64,000 nt of DNA from Galbula dea (Eukaryota; Chordata; Aves; Piciformes; Galbulidae). Position 1 is the first letter of the stretch, and each line of letters starts with the position of its first letter. The stretch is taken from NCBI GenBank assembly GCA_013399015.1, contig VWZX01006238.1, forward strand, positions 186,001-250,000, in the 5' to 3' direction. The notes beneath the pieces were generated by a model. That model searched no databases, was not told where the DNA came from, and saw nothing but the letters and a program-made list of their open reading frames with translations. The translations under genes were made by a program, and so were the position numbers. Positions 25,848 through 37,900 of the stretch are shown piece after piece.

Positions 25848-26787
25848 GTATGCATGCAGTGATCTTTACAGTACAGTGCAGTGGCCAGACTTTCATTAAA
25901 GTCGTTCACTGAATTATAAACATTATAATTTTTTTTTTTGTACTTTGGGGAGAAGGAGGTGGGGAGGATATGGATATAAAATTTAAAGCCTGACAACATG
26001 TGTTTCTCATCCACCTACTCACTGTTATTTCCTCCTCCTTATTGCAGTGTTCTGAACTATATTCTGTCAGTGTCTCAGTGCATCTTGTATGTCTTTAATA
26101 TTAGTGTGAATGTATTTTCTTTAAGAAGTTTTCCTTAAAGTTTTCCATAATGATCATCTGAAATAAAAAAAAAAGCATTGTGCTCTATGAGCATTTCAGC
26201 ACTTAACACAAAAGAAACTACATCTCTGTTAAGTTTTAGTGCTCACATGTTCATCATTGCAAAAAGAATATGGATGTGCTCACTCAGATCAATTTTTCTA
26301 CATGGGAACAAGCAACCTTTTGAAAGGGAATAGCTGCCATATATAACCTAATGTAAATAATTCCATTGTTCAGGCAGTGAGTTCTCATCTTGTCTTGTGA
26401 CTGCCGTGCCAAAGCTTTATAGGTGTGGGGATCTCCATGATTCTGAAGGTGAAGAGGACTCTCTATTAGAGAAGTCCTAGATAATCATTCCCTTTTCTTG
26501 TAGCTCTAGTCACAATGCAAAACCAAGAGAACGTTCAGGGAGCCTCGTACATGCTGACTCCAGGATGCTGAGATATAACTCAACCTCATCTCCTCCTCCC
26601 CTAAAATGAATCAGGATTTCCAATGCAGGCAAGGTGCCCTGCTGTGGAAATGGCGTGGGGTGGCAACATTGATTGATTTTTACCTGTTAAGCAAATTAAC
26701 GTGATACTGTCATTCATGAGGCTTTGAAAGGTAATTAAAGTAAAACTCTTTTGTTTCCATATGTATTTTTCTTGGATCTCCTGCAAG
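25848..26787 (+). other. BICD1: BICD1 intron 7
   Basis: Short intron of about 940 bp with a weak GTATGC donor and CTGCAAG acceptor. It contains T- and A-runs (about 25928-25940 and 26166-26175) and a candidate alternative terminal exon at 26504-26609, described separately. Confidence 0.85.
26504..26609 (+). other. Candidate alternative terminal exon of BICD1
   Basis: A good acceptor, CCCTTTTCTTGTAG, ends at 26503. In the phase left by exon 7 (AG + C) the sequence reads Ser-SSHNAKPRERSGSLVHADS and on to SSPPPLK, stopping at TGA 26607-26609, about 35 codons in all. The peptide is Ser-, Arg- and Pro-rich like the neighbouring BICD1 tail. Phase and acceptor agree, but 35 open codons could occur by chance and I know no published isoform with this ending. 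Confidence 0.3.
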
Positions 26788-26978
26788 ACTATTCTCACCT
26801 TCCCTTTGTGATCAGAGCCATCCCAGGACTTCAGGGACCTACCTCCAGAAATTATTAAGAGCCCCCCCTCATCCCGCCTCCACAGAATCATATCTTCTGA
26901 GGGGCCCCCCTTCCATGAGTGAATTCATCCATGGGCACCGTCTCAGCAAGGAAAAAAAGTTAACCGTGGCCACACCAG
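26788..26978 (+). CDS. BICD1: BICD1 exon 8, C-terminal tail
   Basis: 191 bp, entering with one base that completes Arg (AG+A) and leaving with one base (G). It encodes LFSPSLCDQSHPRTSGTYLQ through PPSMSEFIHGHRLSKEKKLT and VATP. The match to the human BICD1 C-terminal tail as I recall it is clear (FSPSLCDQSRPRTSGASYLQ, PPSMSEFIQGHRLSKEK), with one residue fewer here (GTY against GASY). The tail is predicted disordered and lies after the cargo-binding coiled coil. The acceptor is CTGCAAG|A and the donor CCAG|GTAAAC. No ATG-started ORF shows it, so it is easily missed; it was found by homology and phase. It is skipped in the short isoform. Confidence 0.93.
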
Positions 26979-29900
26979 GTAAACATTTTTTCCTTGGGTG
27001 CATGTGGTGCTGAGTGCTTAGCAGCGTGGTGGACCCTCCTGGCACTGCAGATGCAATCTAATTTGGGCATCTTCTTGAAACCTAAAAAGCAAAATGTCTG
27101 CTCCTGTGTCACCTGTGGCAGGAGATGACATTCTGCCAGCAGCAGCCCAAACTGGTTCCAGATGCAGTGGGGAAAGTCCTGCTGTGGTAGAGGTGGATGC
27201 AGTCCCACTGTCATCCACAGAGGCTGCACCCCGGTGCCTTGGTGGTGCTTAATCTGATGGTTGTGTTGGTAGGCCCCATGGAAAACACAAACCCAACAGG
27301 ACAGAGGAGTCAGATGTGTGAGGATCAGTGGAGGAGTGATTGTCACTGTGCAGGAGCCTACGCAGCATCCATCTTCTGCTCTCCCTGGAGCACTCTGGCA
27401 GGTTTTTCTAAAGGGTAATGTTAAACTCACAGAAGGTTTAGTTTATATAAATTAAGTCATGCAGTTTGTCTTTGCAGGAACCTGTTGTTCTTCATTTCCT
27501 GCCAAAATGTAGTATCTGCTTTGAACAAGGTGTAGAAAGGAAATGCAAACTGGAATGCTATTTCAAAGGTGGTGACACTTTTCTTCTCCTGACAGACAAG
27601 CTAATAAATACTTTTCTTCTGTGGTTGAGCAGAATTTTTAGTTTTTAAATATGCACAGTCTTGTCTGGGGGTAATTTTTTTCATTCTTTGTTTTTGAAAT
27701 TTGTAATACACAAAAGCATAAATGGAAAATATAAAAGCTAAAACCCACAAAGTGGTTTCTGCTCAAGTAGGTGTTTATTCTGGAAAGCTGAGTGATACGC
27801 TACAGTATGTTGTATCTCTCACTCAGTGCCATCAGTATCACAACCACCTTTGAGTAGTGCCAAGCAAGTAACACCCACTCAGAGAAGATGTGTAAAGCTG
27901 CAGAGAGTCTAAACAAGATATTTTCCTAAAGAGTACTGCAGTAAATAAAAGAGCTGCCTCCTGGGGAGAAAAAAGAGGAGAGAGGGAAAGAAGCAAAGAC
28001 TTTAAAATGTATAAAATAAATGTTAGTGATCTTTCAGCATTTTTTTTGTATCCTGTTGGCTGAGGAAGACCACGTGCTTGTTTTCTGTCTCCTCAACGGG
28101 AATCTGATTCCTAAACACTGGCAGAGTCTCTTGTATTCTTTCCTCTTCATGCTACAACAGAATAATCCTTATTTTCTTTCTGATGGACATTCTTTCATCT
28201 CTTTAAAGAACTACATTTTGCATTTTCTGTATATCCAAACTCTTCAGTTTGGAAATGTGAGGATCTAGGCCCAAAAATAACAATGTACTAACATAAAACT
28301 TACAGGACTATTGTAATTGTACTCCCCATGTGCAAGAATGCCAGGCCAAGAACCAGATTTTAATCCAAGGACTGGATGACCATTGTGGAAGAAGTAATGA
28401 TTTAAAAAAGAACTGTGTTCAACAGATAAACAGAATTAAATGTATTGCAAAATTGTTAGTGAAATGCTAAAATATGCTGTCTTTGAATTAGGGACTCTGG
28501 ATCCTCTGCATTATTTTTTTTTTCTTTCTATTTTCATGGACCAGCATCTATTATCTCATGGAGCATGATGCATGTTGAGAAACAGTGACACAGGCTACCT
28601 TTTTCCAGTAGCAGAGGCAGAGGGATGAAACAGCCTGAAAAGTAAAATTGTTCTTTGGCATTAGTCAGTCTGTGAGACTGATATGTTCAAACCAGAGATT
28701 TTTCTGAGCACTAAGTATTAGAAATACCCATGTTAGAATCAAGTTGAGGATTAGGTAGGGATTTTTTCATTGTTCTTACCACTTTCTGGAAGATTTCTTA
28801 CTGTTGTTAACAGATCAAAGTAATGATGCACCAAGTAGGTTATTTTTGGTATCTAATTATCTGTTACCTGAAAGTAAGGGAATATTTAAAAACCTTGTAT
28901 TAGAAGAAGTTTCTGGGTTTGGATGATTTGTGCAATCAAGCAAGCCAATAAGAAACATAGCAACCCTCACCTGCATCTTCCTCAGAAATGACGCAGAAGA
29001 ACAGTACCCAAGCTTGAACACTGTGGAGCAGAGTATAGCTTGGCTTGAGGCTGTGTCCTCAGAAGTGGAGGAGCAAAGAAGCCTAAATTAAAAGCAGCTA
29101 GATTTATTTTTCTTTTATTTTGAATTTGTGAACTATCTTCTTTACGTGAATATTTCACCCATATGTTTGCAGACTTCCCTGTCCTTTCATTAGCTCTTGG
29201 TGTTGTGAGGACTAGGAAGCTGTAGACAGGAAAGCTTTGGCAAGAGCCAAAATAACCAAAGCTGGTAGAGGGAGAAAACAGGCAAACTTCCCTACCCCAT
29301 GCTCCCCAGGCAGTACTCAAGGTATGCCTTTCTTTCTCTTGCACTTTCCTCTGGACTTGGTGCCTGGCAGAAAAGGCTACCTTCACCATGTTTTGGTCCC
29401 AGCTTTGACTGCTACTGGCTACCTGGTAGAGTAATCTGGGGTTACTTTTTGCTGCCTTCTTCAGAGGGAAACCCTGGCAGGAAGACTCACTAGTGAAGAC
29501 CAGCTGAACTAAAGACCTCCCAAGAAAGAGATTATTTGCTGTTTGGTGTCCATTTGACTGCCTTCATATTTAAACTAGCATGCATATCCCCCTGACATCA
29601 AGCTGTGGCAGTATAAATTTATGTGGGCTTTCTCTTTGAATAGGTCCTAACTGCTGTGGCTAAAAATACCTCTCAGTCCATTTCCAAAGTATCACGTTCC
29701 ATTTCCCTTAGGTAGTAGTATGCATTTAGCTTTGCTGTGTGTTTCTTCTTTTCCTCTGTTGTTTTCTATCATTTTTATAATTTAAAGTGTTTATTCTTCT
29801 AATAGACAGAACCAGCTGAGATGTGCCCAACACAATTCCAGCCTGCTTTTGCATGTGTCTGTTTTCAGAACAGCAAAAACTAAATGTTGAATGGAAAAAA

Positions 29901-32900
29901 TAAATGTTGAATATATAATTCTGTAATTTTAGCTTAAAACTAAATCAGTCAAGATCTTTATGTGGATGATACATCTGAAGAAAAATGTTTTCTGACAGGT
30001 TTTTGAGATGTCGAGTAACTAATGGCTGCAGCATTCTTCCTTAGGGAGCGGTAGTTAAAGGGTCAACTATGATCCACCTGAGATTTTCTCCTTTGAAGTA
30101 TCCCCCCAAACAAACTGTGGTAGATGCTTCTTTTTCATACTGTTTACACTTGTAAGTACCACAGGGCAGATTTCATCATTTAAAATCCCACACAGGAAAA
30201 AAACACTTTCAATAGTACAGTATTTCGTATTTCCTAGGAAATCAGATCATAGGATTGTAAGAAGAAATCCTTTCTCTTCTGTGCAGTGTTTTACTTTATT
30301 AAAATAGAAAACGGAAAAGTAGCCTCAAAATGCGACACATTTATCTCAAATTCAAAGCCTAGCTGGGCTCACATGCTTAGTTGACATAACCCAGGCTAAC
30401 CCCACAGGTTTCAACAGGCTATGCTAGTTTACTTCAGTCCCATGTTTCTGTTTTGTAGGGTTTAGATTTTGTTTTCTTCATTGGTCTTCATGTTCAAAGC
30501 CACTGCAAAATGAGTTTCTCATTTCTCAGAGCATATTAAACCTGAAAGTTTTCTTGCTCTTCAGGTGTCTTTGAAGACTGATTTACACAATAGCATTTGA
30601 TTCTTAAAAGAAGAGACAAATGAGGAAGATAAAAACAGTGCAAGGAATGCCATATAATAGTACAGCAACTGCTAAAGCACTAAGCTCACCACCTATCATA
30701 CATAATTAAATGTATATACTATATACTCTTAATGTAAAAATCATCCAAGAAAAATTTTGGCTGTAGTTCTGTGCTTACAGGCAAATCAAATATGAATAAT
30801 GATATGATACAAATAACTAGCTTTTTACCAGAAAATTTAACTTAATATGCAGAAATTCTATGCTGAAAAAAAATCCTACAGAGAATTCCTAGTAATGTCT
30901 CTAAGAGCTTTCTTACAGCATCTCTAGGTAGAAACTCTTTCTTAAAGCTAACAAGAAAAATTATGATGAAACAACACAGTCATCCAAATATGGAGGTCTT
31001 AAGAGGTCTTCCAATTAAGTCTTTAAGCTAGAACTGAAGGGGAATTTCTTAAAGATTGTCTTTGTTAATTGCCTTTTATATTGGAAGTTGTTTCAGCTAT
31101 GAAGAATAGGTCAGAAACCAAGGAATGCCTTGATGTAGCACAAACACCATTTAACACTACAAGGAGCAGAGGTTCTCCTTGGTGTTACAGGGAGTTAAGG
31201 GCTTGTGATAGGCCATGTGAGTGATGTCTTCTGGCACAAGGGATGAGGAATATGCTTTACTACTATTTTCTTTTTTTTTCCCCACATTTTGAGGTTTTTC
31301 GAAGTGCAGTGTTTAGGTTATGATTTTCAGAAATACTTAGTAAAAGGTTATTCTCTCTATAATCACAAGCTCATGCTCCTTTTGTATTTTTCTTTAAATA
31401 ATGTTAAAGTAGTATTTATTATGTAGAGCAAGATTCTTGGCTTTGGCTCCTGCTTCTTGCTCTTTCACATTGTTTAGGCAGTGTGAAGATATGGGAAAGG
31501 ATCTTCAAAAGGAATATCACGGGTACAAGCCCTTGGTAAGAAATGAAGTTGTCTTTGTCCTCCTTCTTTGGATCAAGAGGTTAGGAAAATAACCAAGGAA
31601 GGCTCAGGCTGACACTGCTCTCCACAGCAGAGGCAGTCTGCAGAGATGAGCCTCTGCACCTTACAGCACTGCAAAGGTAGGGGGAAACATTTTTGATAGC
31701 TCATTTGTATCTTCTTTCATTGCGTGGTGGAAAGGATTTAAATTCAAGGTCTTCAGCTGTGCACATTTTTTGTTTGTTTAGGAATATTTTGCCAAAAATA
31801 GTTCCAGCTTTTCTTTTCAGCTTAAGTACAAATGGCAGAAAGCTCCTCACAGATTTTTAAGCCTTGCTACTACAGACATTACTTCAGTATCTCAATTTGG
31901 TTTTTTTCATGTCTTTCTCACTTTTGAAACAGCAGCACTGTTAGAAATCTGAACACAGAGGAAAGCATAACTTATTTTAAAAATGACTGTGAAAGAAGTT
32001 CTTTGAGGAGAACTATCAGCTCAGAACTGAATTTTTCTAGGCGGGTGCTTTGTAGATCTTTATGATTGCTCAGGTCATCAAGTGAACAGTTTCAAATATT
32101 TCTTGCTTTCCCTTTCTGAAAAAAATTTATAGATCAGTGAAAAGGAAATTCAACATGGCTAGGACCTAGATACTTCTTTCTATGTGTAAATGATTTTGTT
32201 CTGAATTCTAGTTCATGAACAATGTAGATTTACCTATACACTAAGTGAAACAGTTTATTCTTGAAAAGCAGGATAAGCGGTTAACTGAGCTATCACTACT
32301 AAATAAGATATGCAGCCATATAATATTTAGCTAGTCAGGCTAGTCTGCTCTGAATTGTTCAGTCAGGTAAGTTTGATTTGCTTCATCCAAGCAGTGCAAA
32401 ACAGCTGGAACATGAAAGTTCTTCAGAACCATTATTTAAAAAAACCCCTGCGACGTTCTGACAACTCAAATTTACAGTCTGAGTGCATATTGGCCTTTGC
32501 TTCATGAGAGATCCATGGATGATTCTCTGAGTCCTCAACCATGAGTATGTTGTGTTTTTATCTACTGAGGATGTACTTGTGTTGATGGTGATCTTGTATC
32601 TGCAAGATTACAGAACAGAAATGTTTCTGACCTTGTGTAATCAGGCAGGCTACTGGCTATCACAAGGCTTAAGTGCTATTGGTCTAATCTGTCTCTGCTC
32701 TCTGTGAAAAATGGATTTTATGTGGTTTTAGCAGGCTTTTTAAAATCAGGTGTAGGGTTTTTTTTTAATCTGAACATGATCCTCTTCACAAAAAAGATAA
32801 TTCAGTCATTATTATCTGTGTTCACTTTTTTGTTCTGCATTGTTCTAGTTTCTGTGGGTTCTGTAAACATGGCATATTTGTGTATATATGCATTCATTGT

Positions 32901-35900
32901 TTGATGGGTGTTATTAGTGCATATATACATATATACGTGTATATCTTCCTGCTCTCAGGGCCCTGTCCTGCATCTGATATGCTCATTTAACTAAGCTTAA
33001 TGAGCATTGCATATTTATGCCATTTCAAGCATGGTACATTGTCCTTGAGGAGGCCATTTTGAACTTGAGGAACAGTATCCTTGCCAAGGACATTATTTGG
33101 CTGTAACTGATTAAGTCAGCTGGCTAAATGTACTTTTACCTCTTGGTGCCACTGTGAATAGGACCTTTTTGCTCTATGCTTTTCCTCTCTTGCATTTAGC
33201 TTTCCAGTTATCACTGATGAGACCAAAAACCATACATTTCATGCTGATCAATATAATTTAGCTACTTTAATATAATTTATCAATTATGGCATGAATTCAC
33301 TGCAGTTCTACAAGTTTCATTTAATTTCTGTTTGCAGTTTTCACTATATAAGGAAGTCTGAAATAAACCCTGTTCTTAATAGATGCCCCAATGGCTTTGT
33401 TAAAACATTAAAAAAAAAAGATTGCAGTGAAATTCATGCCTTAGTGTTGTATATTTTCATTAAAAATTATTGACATTTTTCTCTCTGTATCTCAGTTATG
33501 ACATCATTGCTTTATAAAATGGTTAATATTGCCATCATTTGTTGGTGTTTTCCAATAATTATTAGACTTTTGGTTGTTTCTAACTAAACAGGTATACAGG
33601 TGACACTGTGTCTTTAAGGTGTGTTACCAGATATTTGTCAATTTCTATGCATTTTTTTGGCTTTGGAACCAAGTGTTCTCAGTTACCTAAACAGCTATTG
33701 AAATATCTTGACAATGTTTGTAAGTCTTTATCTTTTTTTATGACAAGATTTAATGTGGTTTCATAACTTTTTATTTTTACCATCGAATATACAGGAATAC
33801 CAATATTGTGCTTCTCATCTCATAAAATAGGCAAAGCTGAAGTGAGTCTCTGTTTAAATTAGACATGCTAATATTTTAGCTCTCTAATAGAACAGTTCCT
33901 TGGGATGTTATGATGAATGGAGTAAGCTCACCAGCAATTCTTTAATCAAGACTAGTATTTCTAATTGTAAGTATCTCCCTGTCTGCATTTTTCAGGGCTA
34001 TGAAACCATATATTTTTACCTTATATTGTTTCTTCCAAAGCCTACTGAAGCTACTGTTCCTACTGACTTTTAACTTTTGAATCAGGCCCCTCTTTACCCA
34101 TAAAATAGTGCAAGCATTTTTGGTTTGGATGTATTTGTGGACATCTGAAAGTTATCCTAGACACTTAGGTTGCAGTGAAAGATGGGTAATCAAGACAGAA
34201 GTGTAATGATTTTATTTTTAAGACCTTTGTTCTCTTTTGAAATGTTTACAATGTGTGTGTCTTTTAGTGAGTATTTCATAAATCATCAGACCTTTCTAAC
34301 TGTGCTTTTAATGAACTGTATATAAGAAAGGAACTGAATATGTTTTCAGCTTCTACCATTTCCATTTCTGCTATTTTACTAACCCACTATTTAGCTTCTC
34401 AGTAGATTTAATGAGGAATTATTTTAAATGTTCACAGAAACCGTTTGAGAAATAACATAAACACATCATGATATAGAAAGTGTGAAAAAAAACCCTAAAG
34501 AGCTGACAAGAAACCTCTTAATGTTCTTAGTCTGTAACTGGAGGAAAATGAATTTCACTAATTTTTTTAATAACTAGGTATTTATTTTTTTTAAATTATT
34601 CTTAATATGAGCTACAGCCAATGGCAAGGTTGGGTTATAGCTTTATCACTCTACTTTGAACTAGCCTTCGTATTGCCACTGAAGCACGTGGACTGATGGG
34701 GGAACAGCTGTCTAGGTTGGGGGTAATTCAGGTCTAAAAAGAAAGTAGAAATTAAGTCATGCAGAATAACGAAATGAAGGGAAAAACACTCCGTATAGTG
34801 CAGCTGTTCTGTTCTGTGTGCAAATGGGAAGTCAGCAGTATGCTCACACCTCATAACCTTTGTTCTTCAAATAAGTTTTGAGACAACTAAAAATAAGTAG
34901 TGGAAAAATCCATTGTTGTTGAAACTTCTCCTACCAATGATAATCTAAGACATCAAGTTTCCCTGAATAGCAAGCTTAAGGTATGAGTTACCTGTGTAAT
35001 TGCAAGGCTTGACAGAAATTTCATAGTAGATAGCTCTACCATGAAGTGACCCAAACCTGATAATTGGTTGATCGATTTGTCTGTTTCCAATCCATGATCT
35101 ATTACTGAATTTGATGGGAACACAAATAAAATTAGGACAATGGGAAAACCCAGACTGTCTGGATACTGGAAATTGTCTCTGCAAGAGGTAGCTTGCATTT
35201 GGTAAAGGCTGCCTGTGTGCTAGCTGTGCCAGAAAGGGGGTGGCTCTTATGGAGCTGTACAATTGCTTTCAGTCCCCTGCTGCTGATCACTTTGCTCTCA
35301 GGCCAGGACCATATGAGTCAGTCCAGCTCTTAGAGAGCTGGGCTTAAAAAGGCTGACCAGGCTTCATGTGGAGCCTATGTATATGCTCCACCACAGCCCT
35401 CTCCTTCCAAGGACAGCCCACAGAAATGCAGAGCTGCACCCAGTCCATAGCTGGTGGTCTGACCACCTGAGGCTGTGCATAGGGCAGAGGTAACTCTTAT
35501 TTCCAGACCAAAACTGAACCTGGAAGCAGGAGAAGGGAGAGACTTTCTATTCTCTGATCTGTACTATTGTTCGTGGCTTTTTCCAAAGGTAAGCCACAGC
35601 TGTCCCCTCACAAGCTGTTCTTTGCAATAACCATTACCACTTAAAGTTCCCCTTGGCCTTGTAGAAGGTTAAGGTTTTCTTGGCATTCATTAGAAAAACA
35701 GAAATAAATTATAAGTGAAGCCAGCTGGACAAATAATGTATAAACTCAGGTCACCATCACCCTGTACATAAACAGTTTGGGGACTTTTCTCCTCCTGTCA
35801 GATTACAGTTTAAAAGCATCTCTACAAATTTCAAATCAGCAAGGTGGGTGAGTGTATTAGGACCCTCTGCCCCATTCGTCTTGTCATCTCACATTTGTCT

Positions 35901-37340
35901 TTTGGGTTTAGATATTTTCCTTGTTCCCCACCTTGAGCAGAGAGGATTGTTGACTTTCTAGGACTTGCTGTATGATGCAACAGGTTTCTTCCTCTGCTCA
36001 ACTAGAAGTCTACTATTTTCTTCTTTGCCCAAGACTTTTGGTTCATGCTATTAACCATTCATTCTTTCCCATCAAATTGACATTTCAAGGAAGAAAAAAA
36101 TTCAGTACCATGTAAATGGAGACAACTTCTTTTTTTCAAGTAAATTGTCAATAACATCTTTATAAGCTTGTTATCAAATTCCTCCAACTTTATGGAGCAA
36201 ATTCTATTAAGATTGGGTAGCATGACACAAAGTGAGATAACTTGAAAACTTTTAGCTAGGAAGGAAGGACTTTCTGTTGGCCTGGGTTGGTCAACAGGCT
36301 GTTAAAAGAATTTGTTTTAAAAGACTGAAAAATGCTCGATCTCCCATTTTGTCATAAGCATTTCCTGACAGATTTTCTTTTACCAAGAACAGGTTTCTCC
36401 CAATGTTTTTCATATCAGAAATAACAAATATGTACAGTACCTGTAAAAACTGTTTGATTGGTTTTTTGCTTGGATCAATTTTACCCTTTCAGATAAAATA
36501 GAAAAAAGTTCTCCATTCATTAACTGAACTAGATGCAGGTAAAAGTATGTCAGGTGTCAGTTACTCATTCATGGAATCCCCAAGCTTATCTTGAGATTCT
36601 TAATAGTCTTGGTCTTTGGAAGCACTGTGCAGAGATTAGTAATTTACTGAGTGTCAAAATATGCTGAAATGTTCCATTGCAGTATGCTGGGTCCTGAGCA
36701 GGTGGGACTGAAAACACTTACACATAGATTTTTCAGAGCAGATGTTGCTGATGTCAACAGAAGGCATTGTCCACCTCTCAAACACTAATAACCCAGTGGA
36801 GTAGGCATGTGTTGATTAGAGTCACCTAGTTCACAGAGTAGTGGCTGGAGCACACCTTGTGACATGAGGAAAATGTGATGTTTTGTGGCTAAGCCAAAGG
36901 GAAGCACAGGAAAATGTTTGTGTGTATGAGATTTGCTCTTGGCAGATAATTTATAGCAGCACATTCAGTCCTCCTAAGAGCATATGTAGCTTCTCTGAGG
37001 TATTTTTAATGCTGATTAGCCTGATAAGGACTAGTCACTGGATTCCAAATGAAAATCAGTACTAGCTAATCTGTGAGAGAGGAAGAATCCAAAATCTTTA
37101 TGCTACCATTACCATAAAATGGCTAAAATATTAAGAATTGGAAAATCAGAACAGGCCTAATGTAGCACAAATCAAGCCTCAAAGCTCCAACAGACTCAGT
37201 GGTGAACATTATCTGATACTTCCACAGGACTCTGTACAGATCGAAGTCCTGCTGCATTCAGTGAAAACTGGCATATGACAAAAGCCCATCTTTGCCTTTT
37301 GTGGTTCAAATGGTCACAATCTTAGTTTCTTGCTATACAT

Positions 37341-37395
37341 TCATAAAATCATAATAGGTCAAGAGATCAGCCAGCCCGCCCCCTCTCTCAGCAGT
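37341..37395 (-). mobile_element. Eroded CR1 LINE 3' tail, antisense
   Basis: TCATAAAATCATAATAGGTC followed by AAGAGATCAGCCAGCCCGCC resembles the reverse complement of an avian CR1 end (ATCATAGAATCATAG..., then CAAGAGATCATCTAGTCCAA...). It is short and diverged, so the call is tentative. Confidence 0.35.
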
Positions 37396-37823
37396 TTATT
37401 TCCTCAGAGCAACTGGAGATGATGGAGAAACAAGATAGTCTGCATTTAATGACCTCATATCAAAAACTATAATCTGCATCTTTTCCGCAGCTGTCTTTTA
37501 CCCAAATAACAAACTGTCCTTCAACTCTGTAGCTTGACAGATGCTTCCTGAGATTTGAAAAATATTGGGAACAGGCTTCTCCCAATGTAATTTTTTTGTT
37601 TATTTTTTAGTAAAATAGAGCATATTTTTCTTACCTTGTCTTTATGCTGTGTGGCATTGATCACAGAACCACTAAAGACATCTTTGAAACTTTTAGGCTT
37701 CAGCAGAGTATTTCAGAAAGAAACAAACGTTTACTCACCACAGGCAGAAGTTCCTCCGTAGAAAAGAAGGACTGAATGCTGTCTGCTACTTTTTACCTTT
37801 AAACACACTGTAGCAAAAAGTCA

Positions 37824-37900
37824 CAGGGGGGTTGACCTAGATGATCTTTCGAGGTCCCTTCCAACTCCTAATATTCTGTGATTCTGTGATTTTATGATTG
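37824..37900 (+). mobile_element. CR1 LINE extreme 3' end, sense
   Basis: About 77 bp: GGGGGGTTGACCTAGATGAT, then TTTCGAGGTCCCTTCCAACT and the diagnostic tandem ATTCTGTGATTCTGTGATTT. This is the highly conserved CR1 3' terminus, severely 5'-truncated. It is the clearest avian signature in the window. Confidence 0.88.

Noticed and set aside
25848..25899. Read-through of the exon 7 distal donor giving a 17-residue ending
   Set aside because: This is intron retention past a GT donor. The true continuation is exon 8 at 26788, which matches the human tail in phase.
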